Virus record (IMG/VR): IMGVR_UViG_3300025896_000234
Coordinates: 1-20,308 of that record
Length of the DNA stretch: 20,308 bases
Direction: 5' to 3' (one strand)
Origin: a virus
The notes under the pieces: generated by a model
Seen by the model: the letters and a program-made list of their open reading frames with translations, nothing else
Told to the model about the DNA's origin: nothing
The model's database searches: none
Shown here: one piece after another, positions 9,701 to 16,246 of the stretch
Layout of the letters: every line of letters begins with the position of its first letter
Position numbering within the stretch: position 1 is the stretch's first letter
Made by a program: the position numbers and the translations under genes

Positions 9701-12700
9701 TGTGCTTGGCATTCCTGCCAAGGGCATGTCCTTAAATGGTCGCCTGACAGTTATTCTTGAGGGCGGAAACAAGCCGTACCTGGGGCAATATGCACACGAT
9801 GGCGCGAGCATCGCTCAAATTTCACTCCCTAAAAAATCAAACTCATTCGCCCATGAATTCCTGCACGCGCTTGATGACTGGATGATGAGCCGCTTCGGGG
9901 CAATGACTGGAAAGCCAATTTTGTTTTCCCAGGCTGTCAGATCAGACGGCATCGTTGATCTTTCCAATCCCGTTCAAAGCTCTTTTGCAAACCTTCTGAA
10001 CGCGCTGTTTTACGACAAGGCTTTCCTTGCCTCAAAGATCCTTGAGCTGCAAAACCAAATCGACAAAACAAAATCAGAGAAAGTGAAAAATGACGCCCAG
10101 CGGAAAATTGATCAGATTAAATCTGGCAATTATGCCGGGATTGCAGGTAAGACTGATTTTTATAAAAACGCCAGAACGATGCCGAACGCGGATTATTTTG
10201 CTTCGCCGCATGAGATGATGGCCAGGGCATTCGAGGCATTCATCGCATACAAACTGAGCGATGCCGGTGTTACAACCCGTGCAGTTTCAAAGCTCGATGA
10301 CGCCTATAATTCAAACGCAGATGAGCGGCTTGCAAAAACATTCCCGAAGCTGGCGGATCGCATTCACATCTTTGAAGCATTCGATGCTTTCTTCTCTGCC
10401 GTGTCTATGGCGCAGGTTATGGGCACAGACGCCACACCCCAGGTCCAGGCCGATCCTGATTATCTGGGCATTTTCGATCCAAAGTATTGGGCATCGCCGG
10501 AAACCAGTGAGCAGCAGGCGGCCGCTAACATGGGTTTTGTGCGCCGTGAAATAGAATTCACCAAGGCGGCGATAAAGCGCTGGAAAGAAGAGCGCGCCAT
10601 AAAAAATGCAGAAGAGCAGCGCAATCAGAAAATCCGCGATACACTCGACCCCAAAGAACCTGGATTTAAGGGTTTTGTAAAACGTCTAGGGAAGGGCCTG
10701 TCTGATTCTTCAGGCTTTGCAATGTGGAATCACTTCTATAGGACAGAGCGCACCCTTGCGCATGCTATTGAGAAAAAGTATCAGGGCATTACTGCGCTGC
10801 GCGTTCTTAATGATCGTGTGTTTACACGACCAGGAGAGGCCACGGCTGTAAATCAGACGTATAATAAAAATATCTCCACATCGATTAATAGAGATTCCAA
10901 CATTCTTGAAAATCTAATGTCCACGTTAAAAAGTGGCGTTGATAAAAAGAAAACAAAGCTTACAGCAGATGAAAACGATCAGCTGCGCAATGCCATTCTT
11001 GGCCTGAAAATAGACGCCTCAAAGCTTACCGGCATGACAGAAAAGCAGTTAGTTTCTGCGGCCGCAAAGCTTCGTCAGTTTGCTGACCAGCAATGGGGCA
11101 ACATGAGCAAAGCCGGGTTTGAAATTGGCTACTACGAAAAGGGCGCCTGGCTGCGCCGGCATTACATGCGCGATGCTATTATGGCCGATCTGTCTGGCTT
11201 TACTGATAAGGCAGAGCTGACATATTTGGATCAGTTTGATGAGGTATTCCCCAATAGCGATGCGGCCGTTAAAAACATTGAAGACTTTGTTGATATGGTC
11301 AAGGGTATGCTTAGGGCAGATCCGGACGGTGTGAGCTTTGATAAGAAATCACTGCAGGCCATCATAGATGCGGCTAACGATAAAGATGCGGCCAAACTTA
11401 AAGAGCTGATCGATGACATTTTTGATGAGGTCCGTGAACAATACGCTGGCCTTGCTGCCAAGGCATGGCTGAAGAATCTCGTGAGGGATTCATCAGGTGG
11501 GGAATTTGAAAGCACATTCCCACGCCCAGGATTCATGAAAGCGCGCGGCCTTCCAGTGTCGGCCGATGTTCACATGAAAGACTACATGGAAACCAATGTG
11601 GAAAGAATTTTGTTCCACTATATGGTCTCCAGCAATACCGCAATTGCTCAAAAGAATGTCATGAATCCAGCTGGTGAGCAAAGCATGGAGCAGCTGCTAA
11701 ACGAGGCTCGCGACGCCGGCGCCAATGCCGATGATATTCGCAACCTTGAGGACGCTATCAACCGTGTCGTCCACGGCATCCAGCTCGGCCCCACAGGAAG
11801 AAAAATTGGCCAGTTTATATCGCTAATGAGAATGGGCGGGATTCTCATGAACCTGAACAAGGTCGTTTTCGCGGCCGTTGTGGAGCCTATGGTTGTCGGG
11901 TTAAAAACCAGAAACGTGACCAATGCCGCGATGGCCTACAGATACGCCATCGAAGATATGCTCAATACCGGTGAGGCAAAATACTTTAAAGATATCGCCC
12001 ACCTGATTGGCGCGATCGGCACCGACTATGCCGACATGATGCAGCAAGAACGCTTTGGCGGCGGCTTTGAAATGGGCCTGCTTAATAGGGAAACTATGTC
12101 AAAGTTTTTCAGGTACACCGGCAACACCGGCATTACCAACATTGAATCTCGCGTGGCAATTCGCTCAGGTTATCGCTGGATGAGCTTTGTGGCGGAGAAG
12201 CTGATCAATGGGACGGCCAAGGAAAAGTCCATGGCTGAGCGGGATTTGGCCGAGCTGGGCATTCCTGGCGGGGTGTACGCCAAGGCGTTCTCCACCTGGC
12301 TTTTGGACCAGGGCGGGAAGCCGGATATTAATTCCGTAATAAATGATAGCTCCAATGTTTTTGGCCATGCCTTTATTGTCGCTGCGAATCGATTCCGCGA
12401 TGAGGCTGTTCAGCAGCCAAAGAAAGAGGATCGGCCGGCGCTGGCAAACCACCCGGTTGGGGCTGTTCTCTATACCGGCCTTGGCTTTACGTTTTCATTC
12501 TGGGACAACGTTGTGAAGGCAGAGGCAAAAAGAGCAAAGGCAATCCTGCAAAACGAGGGTGGGGCAGCCTTCGCAAAGGTTGTGGCCAACCATGTTGCGA
12601 CGATCGGATCCATGGTCGTTATAAGCATGCTGATAGGTGCATTGAAGGGCGCTATATTTGATAGCGAGGAAAAGAAAAAGGAACATGCCAAGGATCCTGA

Positions 12701-13166
12701 AAAATACACAATGATGTTACTCGGCCGTGGGCTTGAAAACACGAACCTGGCTGGGCCTGCATATAGCATTATGTGGAATATGTATCGTGGCGCAGAGTAC
12801 GGAAAAGACCCGGCCACATCACTCTCTGGCATGGTTTTGTCAAACTATCTAAACTGGCTTCAAAAAGGGTTGGAGCTTGGCGGAGATAGGAATTCACCCA
12901 ACAACACAAATTCAGAGCGTGAGTTTGTTAAGCAGACATTCCGCGTGATGGCAGCCCCGGCCATTACCGCGGCCATGCTGAATGCCCCAGGCCCAGCTCG
13001 GTTGCTTGCCGTGCCCACTGGTGTTGCGGCGATGTTCTTAAACTCAAGCGCCACATCAGATCTTGTGGCAAATACAATCATTGGTGAAAAGGAGACTGGT
13101 CGTGGAAAAAAACGATCCGCAGAACCCGCAGAGCCCAAAGAGCCAAAAGAGCCCAAGACGGAGTAA
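6774..13166 (+). CDS. Giant polyvalent ejection protein with ParB-like (DdrB) and zincin metallopeptidase domains
   Basis: A 2130-residue protein in the T7 gp16 position, so probably ejected with the DNA. The N-terminus (IKAPDGRLISLQGPDGAS) is common in large podoviral ejection proteins. Residues about 40-110 and 385-460 are Pro-rich linkers, and 225-370 holds Gly/Ala-rich hydrophobic segments. A DdrB-type ParB-superfamily domain spans about 465-620 with the motif SGNGRTAA (G532-R535). A zincin-type metallopeptidase domain (large polyvalent-associated type) spans about 905-1190 with H1027-E1028-F-L-H1031 and SPHEMMARAFEAF at 1144-1156, which could give the third ligand. Residues about 1230-1900 are long helical stretches. 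Hydrophobic segments near 1690-1710 and 1936-1955 could insert in a membrane. No lytic transglycosylase is visible. AAGGGAGC at about 6761 is the ribosome binding site. The domains come from known polyvalent-protein families. The role in host entry is inference. Confidence 0.75.
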   Translation: MAIYKIKAPDGRLISLQGPDGASQEEVIARAQKLYQPSSQPPAPALPPSVPQIAPEAVIPTAPIAATVDPSTVISGAPSPVLSQRLAEPDPGMGPFEADPSVGAGFSNNALDVGRKIMDSTGAAYQGFGNVIDNSISSAKLNLARLFIGDEELNRRSANAPAELMAPDDNLVSRSARAVADDAFGAANKLESIQMQNPVDRRGRTTIDQIIADPLNVPQIAKFGFETGVESLPEMATAAIPVIGPAAFGLSMNEGIAQQRAQNDGRDKSETTFKDRLAAAPFAAISAITERLGIKGLGSTGKNAVTRTAKSAAKEAGTEAIQEPIELAGQSIATDNEASAKDYGKASLGGAIGGVTTGGGLKGGAEVAGAIKDATETKSASYSPFDLGAGTRQPVNEIPQVSQPSPQSQPAVKREPAQPPSAPSVAAPIAPVAPMPSDPPAKAPPEGAKSPTRKKVVTPDGSIEIDTEDEIVDLDSLQSASGEIQPRDRSRATSDIQIQDIASKLDPERLGDSRTTDMGSPIVGPDNQVESGNGRTAAIRMAYQANGEQAEKYRQSLIARGYKIDGIKNPVLIRRRKTEMTPEERVRFTTLSNKPQIAEMSSTEKAKADALQIDDNLINLHKGGEPNSMDNQDFIRAFIAKIVTGNESSSLIGPDKNINQEGIKRAKAAMVAKAYNDSDLVENIFENADPEIRSIGNALRDRAPEFAQLGAAVRAKETPARFDITKQLMDAVRIIRDAKRDGKSIRDVIEGTKQASLIDEAPIDPMVEKIVRSMYRPGLGRMLSQSAIDKVLRQYAVTAREQKENDLFGENTKQPADLLDAAYEKISGELEEKASGQGALLDAGQDGPMEKAAPSRGIARDTDAGKPANESAGGLEQDAITADKIGTPEELAKTSGRTFGDVSNNRDININKQVFKDAGHDPEAAVNYAPLKQRKIIIDQIMSKFGMKVALDEKMKIKDQIDHLADMYVGMNNMAAVLGIPAKGMSLNGRLTVILEGGNKPYLGQYAHDGASIAQISLPKKSNSFAHEFLHALDDWMMSRFGAMTGKPILFSQAVRSDGIVDLSNPVQSSFANLLNALFYDKAFLASKILELQNQIDKTKSEKVKNDAQRKIDQIKSGNYAGIAGKTDFYKNARTMPNADYFASPHEMMARAFEAFIAYKLSDAGVTTRAVSKLDDAYNSNADERLAKTFPKLADRIHIFEAFDAFFSAVSMAQVMGTDATPQVQADPDYLGIFDPKYWASPETSEQQAAANMGFVRREIEFTKAAIKRWKEERAIKNAEEQRNQKIRDTLDPKEPGFKGFVKRLGKGLSDSSGFAMWNHFYRTERTLAHAIEKKYQGITALRVLNDRVFTRPGEATAVNQTYNKNISTSINRDSNILENLMSTLKSGVDKKKTKLTADENDQLRNAILGLKIDASKLTGMTEKQLVSAAAKLRQFADQQWGNMSKAGFEIGYYEKGAWLRRHYMRDAIMADLSGFTDKAELTYLDQFDEVFPNSDAAVKNIEDFVDMVKGMLRADPDGVSFDKKSLQAIIDAANDKDAAKLKELIDDIFDEVREQYAGLAAKAWLKNLVRDSSGGEFESTFPRPGFMKARGLPVSADVHMKDYMETNVERILFHYMVSSNTAIAQKNVMNPAGEQSMEQLLNEARDAGANADDIRNLEDAINRVVHGIQLGPTGRKIGQFISLMRMGGILMNLNKVVFAAVVEPMVVGLKTRNVTNAAMAYRYAIEDMLNTGEAKYFKDIAHLIGAIGTDYADMMQQERFGGGFEMGLLNRETMSKFFRYTGNTGITNIESRVAIRSGYRWMSFVAEKLINGTAKEKSMAERDLAELGIPGGVYAKAFSTWLLDQGGKPDINSVINDSSNVFGHAFIVAANRFRDEAVQQPKKEDRPALANHPVGAVLYTGLGFTFSFWDNVVKAEAKRAKAILQNEGGAAFAKVVANHVATIGSMVVISMLIGALKGAIFDSEEKKKEHAKDPEKYTMMLLGRGLENTNLAGPAYSIMWNMYRGAEYGKDPATSLSGMVLSNYLNWLQKGLELGGDRNSPNNTNSEREFVKQTFRVMAAPAITAAMLNAPGPARLLAVPTGVAAMFLNSSATSDLVANTIIGEKETGRGKKRSAEPAEPKEPKEPKTE

Positions 13167-13722
13167 CACGCCGCTTCCTCCACACATTCGAGATAAGGGT
13201 ATAGCAACATACAATGAGCTTGTGCTTGCCCTGACGCCATTCATGAAGTGGCGCAGACGACAAGATATTTTAAAAGACTTTGAAAAAATACTGCCACACA
13301 CAAAGGATGGTAAATTTTACAATAGGGCTTTTTCATGCTGCCTTTGGAATTTAAAAAAAAGAGGCTATATCGAAGTCATGCATGGAGAGAAAACAGTAAG
13401 CTCAAGAAAGGAGCTTAAAACTCCGCACAAGGCGTATTATAGAAGGCTGGTTAAAAGCGCCCACAAAACCAAAAACAGAGACAGCATGCTGAATGGCACA
13501 CATGGGATGGGTAAGGCAAAAAAGGCAGCCATGAAAAAAATTGGCCCCCCTCGCAAAGAGCCCAAAAAACTCACAATGGACGACATCAGAAAAATCCAAA
13601 ACAAGCCTGACTATTTAAGCTTCAGAGCCGTTGCTGAAATGCATGGTATTAGCATGTGTCTTGCTAGAAAAATATATTTTGGATACGTTCCTAAATATAT
13701 TACAAAGCCGCCTGCTCAATAG
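13102..13722 (+). CDS. Small basic protein with C-terminal helix-turn-helix
   Basis: A 206-residue Lys/Arg-rich protein, probably DNA-binding. The GTG at 13102 is chosen because GGAG at 13091-13094 lies seven bases upstream. The in-frame ATG at 13063 has no ribosome binding site and would add 13 residues inside the giant gene. It overlaps the end of that gene by 65 bases in another frame. Residues about 30-110 look like a winged-helix-type fold (NRAFSCCLWNLKKRGYIEVMHG). The C-terminus (LTMDDIRKIQ, then FRAVAEMHGISMCLARKIYFG at about 175-195) matches the HTH tail common in phage regulators and in HNH-type nucleases, but no nuclease motif is present. It ends 23 bases inside the opposite-strand integrase. 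A regulatory role is possible. The family is not recognised. Confidence 0.65.
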   Translation: MEKNDPQNPQSPKSQKSPRRSNTPLPPHIRDKGIATYNELVLALTPFMKWRRRQDILKDFEKILPHTKDGKFYNRAFSCCLWNLKKRGYIEVMHGEKTVSSRKELKTPHKAYYRRLVKSAHKTKNRDSMLNGTHGMGKAKKAAMKKIGPPRKEPKKLTMDDIRKIQNKPDYLSFRAVAEMHGISMCLARKIYFGYVPKYITKPPAQ

Positions 13723-14563
13723 CCTCCTGCAGATACCCTGGCTGGAATTTTGCATAGACCTTTTCCACCGTGACAATGCTATCCCCCAGGATGCGCGCAA
13801 TTTCCCCCATTGAAACGCCGTTCATGCTGGCATGGGTGGCCCAGGTATGACGGAATACGTGTGGTGTCACACCCCCCACACCGGCGCGCCTGGCTACGGC
13901 ATCAAGGCTCCATCTGATCTGGCCGTTATCACCAAGAACGTATTCGCTTAGCTTTTGTTTTCTAAGATTCTCAAGATACTTGCGAAGCTCTAAATTCATC
14001 GGAACGATGGGGCGTTTCTTATTTGTCTTTTTCGTTTGGCCCTTGCCAAAATCGATCTGGTTTGTATGCCAGTTAATCTGGTCCCACCGCAGATTTTCAA
14101 TCACGCTCTTCCTGGCGCCGGTGGCAAGGGCAATGCGGATGAAGATGTCTGCTCGACTACCAGGCACGGCCGCCTTTTTAATGGCTGCGATCTCATCCTT
14201 CTCAAGCCACCTATCTCTGGGCGCCGGCTTGTCTGGAAGAGGGATAAATGGAATGTGTTCTGGGTTTACCAGCTTTGACTTTGCACAAAATTTAATTGCC
14301 GTTTGCAGGTGCGAAAGCTCGCGCCTCAACGTGCCTGTGCTGCGCGCAGCACGCCGGCCGAAAGATTTTCTCTTTCTCCCCGAAATGTAGGCATTGAAAT
14401 GCTCCGGCCGCAGATCTTCAAGCCGCTTCCTTCCCATCACCTCAATAAAAACATTGGTCATGTTCGCAAGGTCTGCCCAGGATTCAACGCCAAATCCGTG
14501 ATTTTCCATGTAATATTCCAAAACATCTTTTACGGTTTCGAGACGATATTTTTTTTCGGCCAT
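13700..14563 (-). CDS. int: Tyrosine site-specific recombinase (phage integrase)
   Basis: A 287-residue integrase that should insert and excise the phage genome. A SAM-like core-binding domain occupies about residues 10-100. The catalytic domain shows Arg151 (ATGARKS), a Lys-rich hairpin at about 175-184, H235-V-F-R238-H in box II, and Tyr270 (EKVYAKF). The usual third-position His of LGH is Asp261 (LGDS), a variant also found in other phage integrases. The ATG at 14561-14563 is preferred, with GAAAGG as ribosome binding site ten bases upstream. A TTG at 14581 would add six residues but would consume that site. The gene reads toward the late operon and overlaps it at its 3' end. Its promoter faces the early promoter and carries the shared operator. 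Confidence 0.93.
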   Translation of the reverse strand: MAEKKYRLETVKDVLEYYMENHGFGVESWADLANMTNVFIEVMGRKRLEDLRPEHFNAYISGRKRKSFGRRAARSTGTLRRELSHLQTAIKFCAKSKLVNPEHIPFIPLPDKPAPRDRWLEKDEIAAIKKAAVPGSRADIFIRIALATGARKSVIENLRWDQINWHTNQIDFGKGQTKKTNKKRPIVPMNLELRKYLENLRKQKLSEYVLGDNGQIRWSLDAVARRAGVGGVTPHVFRHTWATHASMNGVSMGEIARILGDSIVTVEKVYAKFQPGYLQEAIEQAAL

Positions 14564-14601
14564 GAAAAAATAACCTTTCAATTAAAAATGACATGAGCTA
14601 T

Positions 14602-14630
14602 ATTCTACAAAATGTAGGGGGAAAAATCAA
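14602..14630 (-). promoter_or_regulatory. Leftward sigma70-type promoter for int
   Basis: Read on the - strand: TTGATT (14625-14630), a 17-base spacer and TAGAAT (14602-14607). Transcription would start near 14595, about 30 bases before the integrase ATG. An operator copy overlaps the spacer and the -10 box, so binding should block polymerase. This is seen by pattern and not tested. Confidence 0.65.
14604..14618. promoter_or_regulatory. Operator copy 1 (TCTACAAAATGTAGG) in int promoter
   Basis: A 15-base inverted repeat with 6-base arms around an AAA centre, one base different from CCTACAAAATGTAGG. It covers the -10 side of the int promoter. Its centre lies 37 bp from that of operator copy 2, about 3.5 helical turns. 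Confidence 0.75.
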
Positions 14631-14633
14631 GGT

Positions 14634-14662
14634 TTGACTTCCTACAAAATGTAGGGTATGAT
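14634..14662 (+). promoter_or_regulatory. Rightward early promoter
   Basis: TTGACT (14634-14639), exactly 17 bases, then TATGAT (14657-14662), close to sigma70 consensus. The operator fills positions 2-16 of the spacer. A start near 14669 would leave a leader of only about 11 bases, with the AAGGA ribosome binding site almost at the 5' end before ATG 14680. Confidence 0.8.
14641..14655. promoter_or_regulatory. Operator copy 2 (CCTACAAAATGTAGG) in early promoter spacer
   Basis: A perfect inverted repeat, CCTACA-AAA-TGTAGG, placed between the -35 and -10 boxes with one base left on each side. Occupancy would exclude polymerase from the early promoter. The most likely binder is the HTH protein encoded just downstream, or a repressor outside the window. 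Confidence 0.8.
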
Positions 14663-14679
14663 CTAAAAAGGATGGCAAA

Positions 14680-14910
14680 ATGATTCGTAGAAACCAAAAG
14701 ACAATTGATGCGGAGGCTATCGTTAAGTTATTTGGCGGTAAGCATCAAATCGTTGCTGACTACGAAAAAATTCTTCGTGTCGTCATCAGCGTAAAGGCCG
14801 TGGAGAAGTGGCTTGAGCGAAGCGCGATCTCGATCACAAACCTGCTAAGCCTTCAGACTATAGCAGAGCGCAAGGAAATCGATTTTAAACTTGAGGACTA
14901 CATAAAATGA
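14680..14910 (+). CDS. Small Cro/CI-like helix-turn-helix regulator
   Basis: A 76-residue protein, first gene of the early operon. The layout VKLFGGKHQIVADYEKILRV at about 15-34, then VSVKAVEKWLERSAIS-like recognition helices, then LLSLQTIAERKEIDFKLEDYI, matches small phage Cro-like HTH proteins of the FGG...W...R type. It likely binds the CCTACAAAATGTAGG operators that flank its own start and so regulates itself and int. It overlaps the next gene by ATGA (14907-14910). It could be a Cro, an excisionase-like factor or the lysogeny repressor. No other repressor gene is visible between int and the early genes, and the assignment of the operator to this protein is inference. Confidence 0.7.
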   Translation: MIRRNQKTIDAEAIVKLFGGKHQIVADYEKILRVVISVKAVEKWLERSAISITNLLSLQTIAERKEIDFKLEDYIK

Positions 14911-15362
14911 ATAATCTGCAAGCTGTCGTTAAGGGTCTTATTGAAGCTCGCGAAAGCGCGAAGTCTCATGAAAAGGGCTGGAAGGAAGAGCAAAAAAGGA
15001 TTGATTCCGAGCTCGCCTCCATCATTGAACCTGCCGAGATCGCCAAGGCGGCCGGCAAGGACAAAACCGGCGGATCTAAAACCGTTGAGATGTACGGCGG
15101 AAAATTCACCGTTGATGTTGAAAAGAAGGTTTCCTGGGACAGTGCAAAGCTTCAGGCCGTAGCGGCCAGTCTGCCGTGGGAAATGGTTGAGGCCATTTTC
15201 AAAATCAAGTTTGAGATCAGCGAAACAAAATACAAGGATCTGGTTGAAAATTCCAAAGGAGGGATGTTCGACCCGGAGGTTTTGAAGAAAATCAACGATG
15301 CACGCACCGTTGAAATCGGAGAAGCCAAAATCAAAGCAGTAGAAATTTCAACTCAAACCTAA
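14907..15362 (+). CDS. Phage early protein with N-terminal coiled coil (DUF7173-like?)
   Basis: A 151-residue protein with an N-terminal helical, likely coiled-coil region (about 1-45, KGLIEARESAKSHEKGWKEE). A beta-rich segment follows (GGKFTVDVEKKVSW at about 65-80). The end reads EVLKKINDARTVEIGEAKIKAVEI, ending in a strand. This plan resembles uncharacterised phage proteins often placed next to a Sak4-type ATPase and an SSB-like protein, as is the case here. Translation is coupled to the HTH gene by ATGA overlap, and 12 bases separate it from the ATPase. Function is unknown. A partner or inhibitor role in recombination is only suggested by the neighbours. Confidence 0.6.
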   Translation: MNNLQAVVKGLIEARESAKSHEKGWKEEQKRIDSELASIIEPAEIAKAAGKDKTGGSKTVEMYGGKFTVDVEKKVSWDSAKLQAVAASLPWEMVEAIFKIKFEISETKYKDLVENSKGGMFDPEVLKKINDARTVEIGEAKIKAVEISTQT

Positions 15363-15374
15363 ATAGGAGCAAAT

Positions 15375-16226
15375 ATGTTAGAGTTTCAAGCTGCGCAGGA
15401 TCGCCTCCTGCGCCAGAAGAAGATCAATATGCTTATTACTGGTGCGCAAGGTGTTGGCAAAACGTTCGCCGCTCGCACGCTCAATCCGACCGATACGCTT
15501 TTTATCGATTGCGAGGCTGGTACGCTTTCTTTGGAAAACTCCAAAGAACATAAGGCATGGCAGGGCACGACAATGGACATGAAGCGCATGGCGCAAAAAT
15601 TTAATGTCCATCCATGGTTTTTGTGCCGTGCTATTGCCAGCATGCTTATGGGCCCAGATCCGGCGGACCCAAATGGCTGGTATGGCGTCAATGCCTATAA
15701 TCATTATGTTCAAACATACGCCGGCGGTGATCCTAATAAATTTGCCGCATTCAATACGGTGTTTGTTGATTCTCTGACCGTGGTTTCCAGGTGGGCGTTC
15801 GATTGGGCTTGCCAGCAGCCGGAAAGCATTTCCGAGAAAACAAAAAAGCTGGATAAGCGCGGAGCTTATGGATTGATGGGCACGGAGCTTGTCACCTGGG
15901 CCACGGTATTGCAGCATCAACCAAAAAACATCATTCTCAGCTGTATCCTTGAGCAGGATGAGGATGATTTCAAACGTGTGTTCTGGCAGCTGCAGATCGA
16001 AGGTAAGGCCGCAGGGCGTAAAATCCCTGGCATCTTCGACCTGGTGATGACGCTCGCATGGGTTGACTTTGGCGAGCCCCACGGCCGGCAGAGAGTTTTT
16101 GTTACCCAGGAGGGTAACGCATTGGGTTTTCCAGCAAAAGATCGTTCTGGTTTGCTGGAACAGTATGAGCGTCCCGATCTTGGGGCGATCATATCTAAGA
16201 TTCAGAACTTCCACGCTCAACAGTAA
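15375..16226 (+). CDS. RecA-fold AAA ATPase, Sak4-like recombination protein
   Basis: A 283-residue phage ATPase. Walker A is GAQGVGKT at 23-30 and a Walker B-like strand is TVFVDS at 128-133 with Asp132. DTLFIDCEAGT at 40-50 is the second strand typical of AAA_24/Sak4 proteins. LSCILEQDEDDF near 193-204 and the C-terminal VFVTQEGNALGFPAKDRSG resemble the sensor and end strands of this family. These proteins pair with a phage SSB and anneal or pair single strands, and the SSB-like gene follows here after 20 bases. TAGGAGC at about 15364 is the ribosome binding site. The ATPase fold is secure. The recombinase role rests on family knowledge and context. Confidence 0.8.
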   Translation: MLEFQAAQDRLLRQKKINMLITGAQGVGKTFAARTLNPTDTLFIDCEAGTLSLENSKEHKAWQGTTMDMKRMAQKFNVHPWFLCRAIASMLMGPDPADPNGWYGVNAYNHYVQTYAGGDPNKFAAFNTVFVDSLTVVSRWAFDWACQQPESISEKTKKLDKRGAYGLMGTELVTWATVLQHQPKNIILSCILEQDEDDFKRVFWQLQIEGKAAGRKIPGIFDLVMTLAWVDFGEPHGRQRVFVTQEGNALGFPAKDRSGLLEQYERPDLGAIISKIQNFHAQQ

Positions 16227-16246
16227 AAAATACAGGAGAAATCAAT

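Noticed and set aside
13063-13101. ATG at 13063 as start of the basic HTH gene
   Set aside because: No ribosome binding site, while GTG 13102 has GGAG at a good distance and keeps the overlap short.
14564-14581. TTG 14581 as start of the integrase
   Set aside because: It would absorb the GAAAGG ribosome binding site that serves the ATG at 14563.
15378-16220. A 280-codon open frame on the - strand opposite the AAA ATPase
   Set aside because: It mirrors the ATPase gene almost base for base, has no ribosome binding site and no recognisable motif. The + strand frame has clear Walker motifs.
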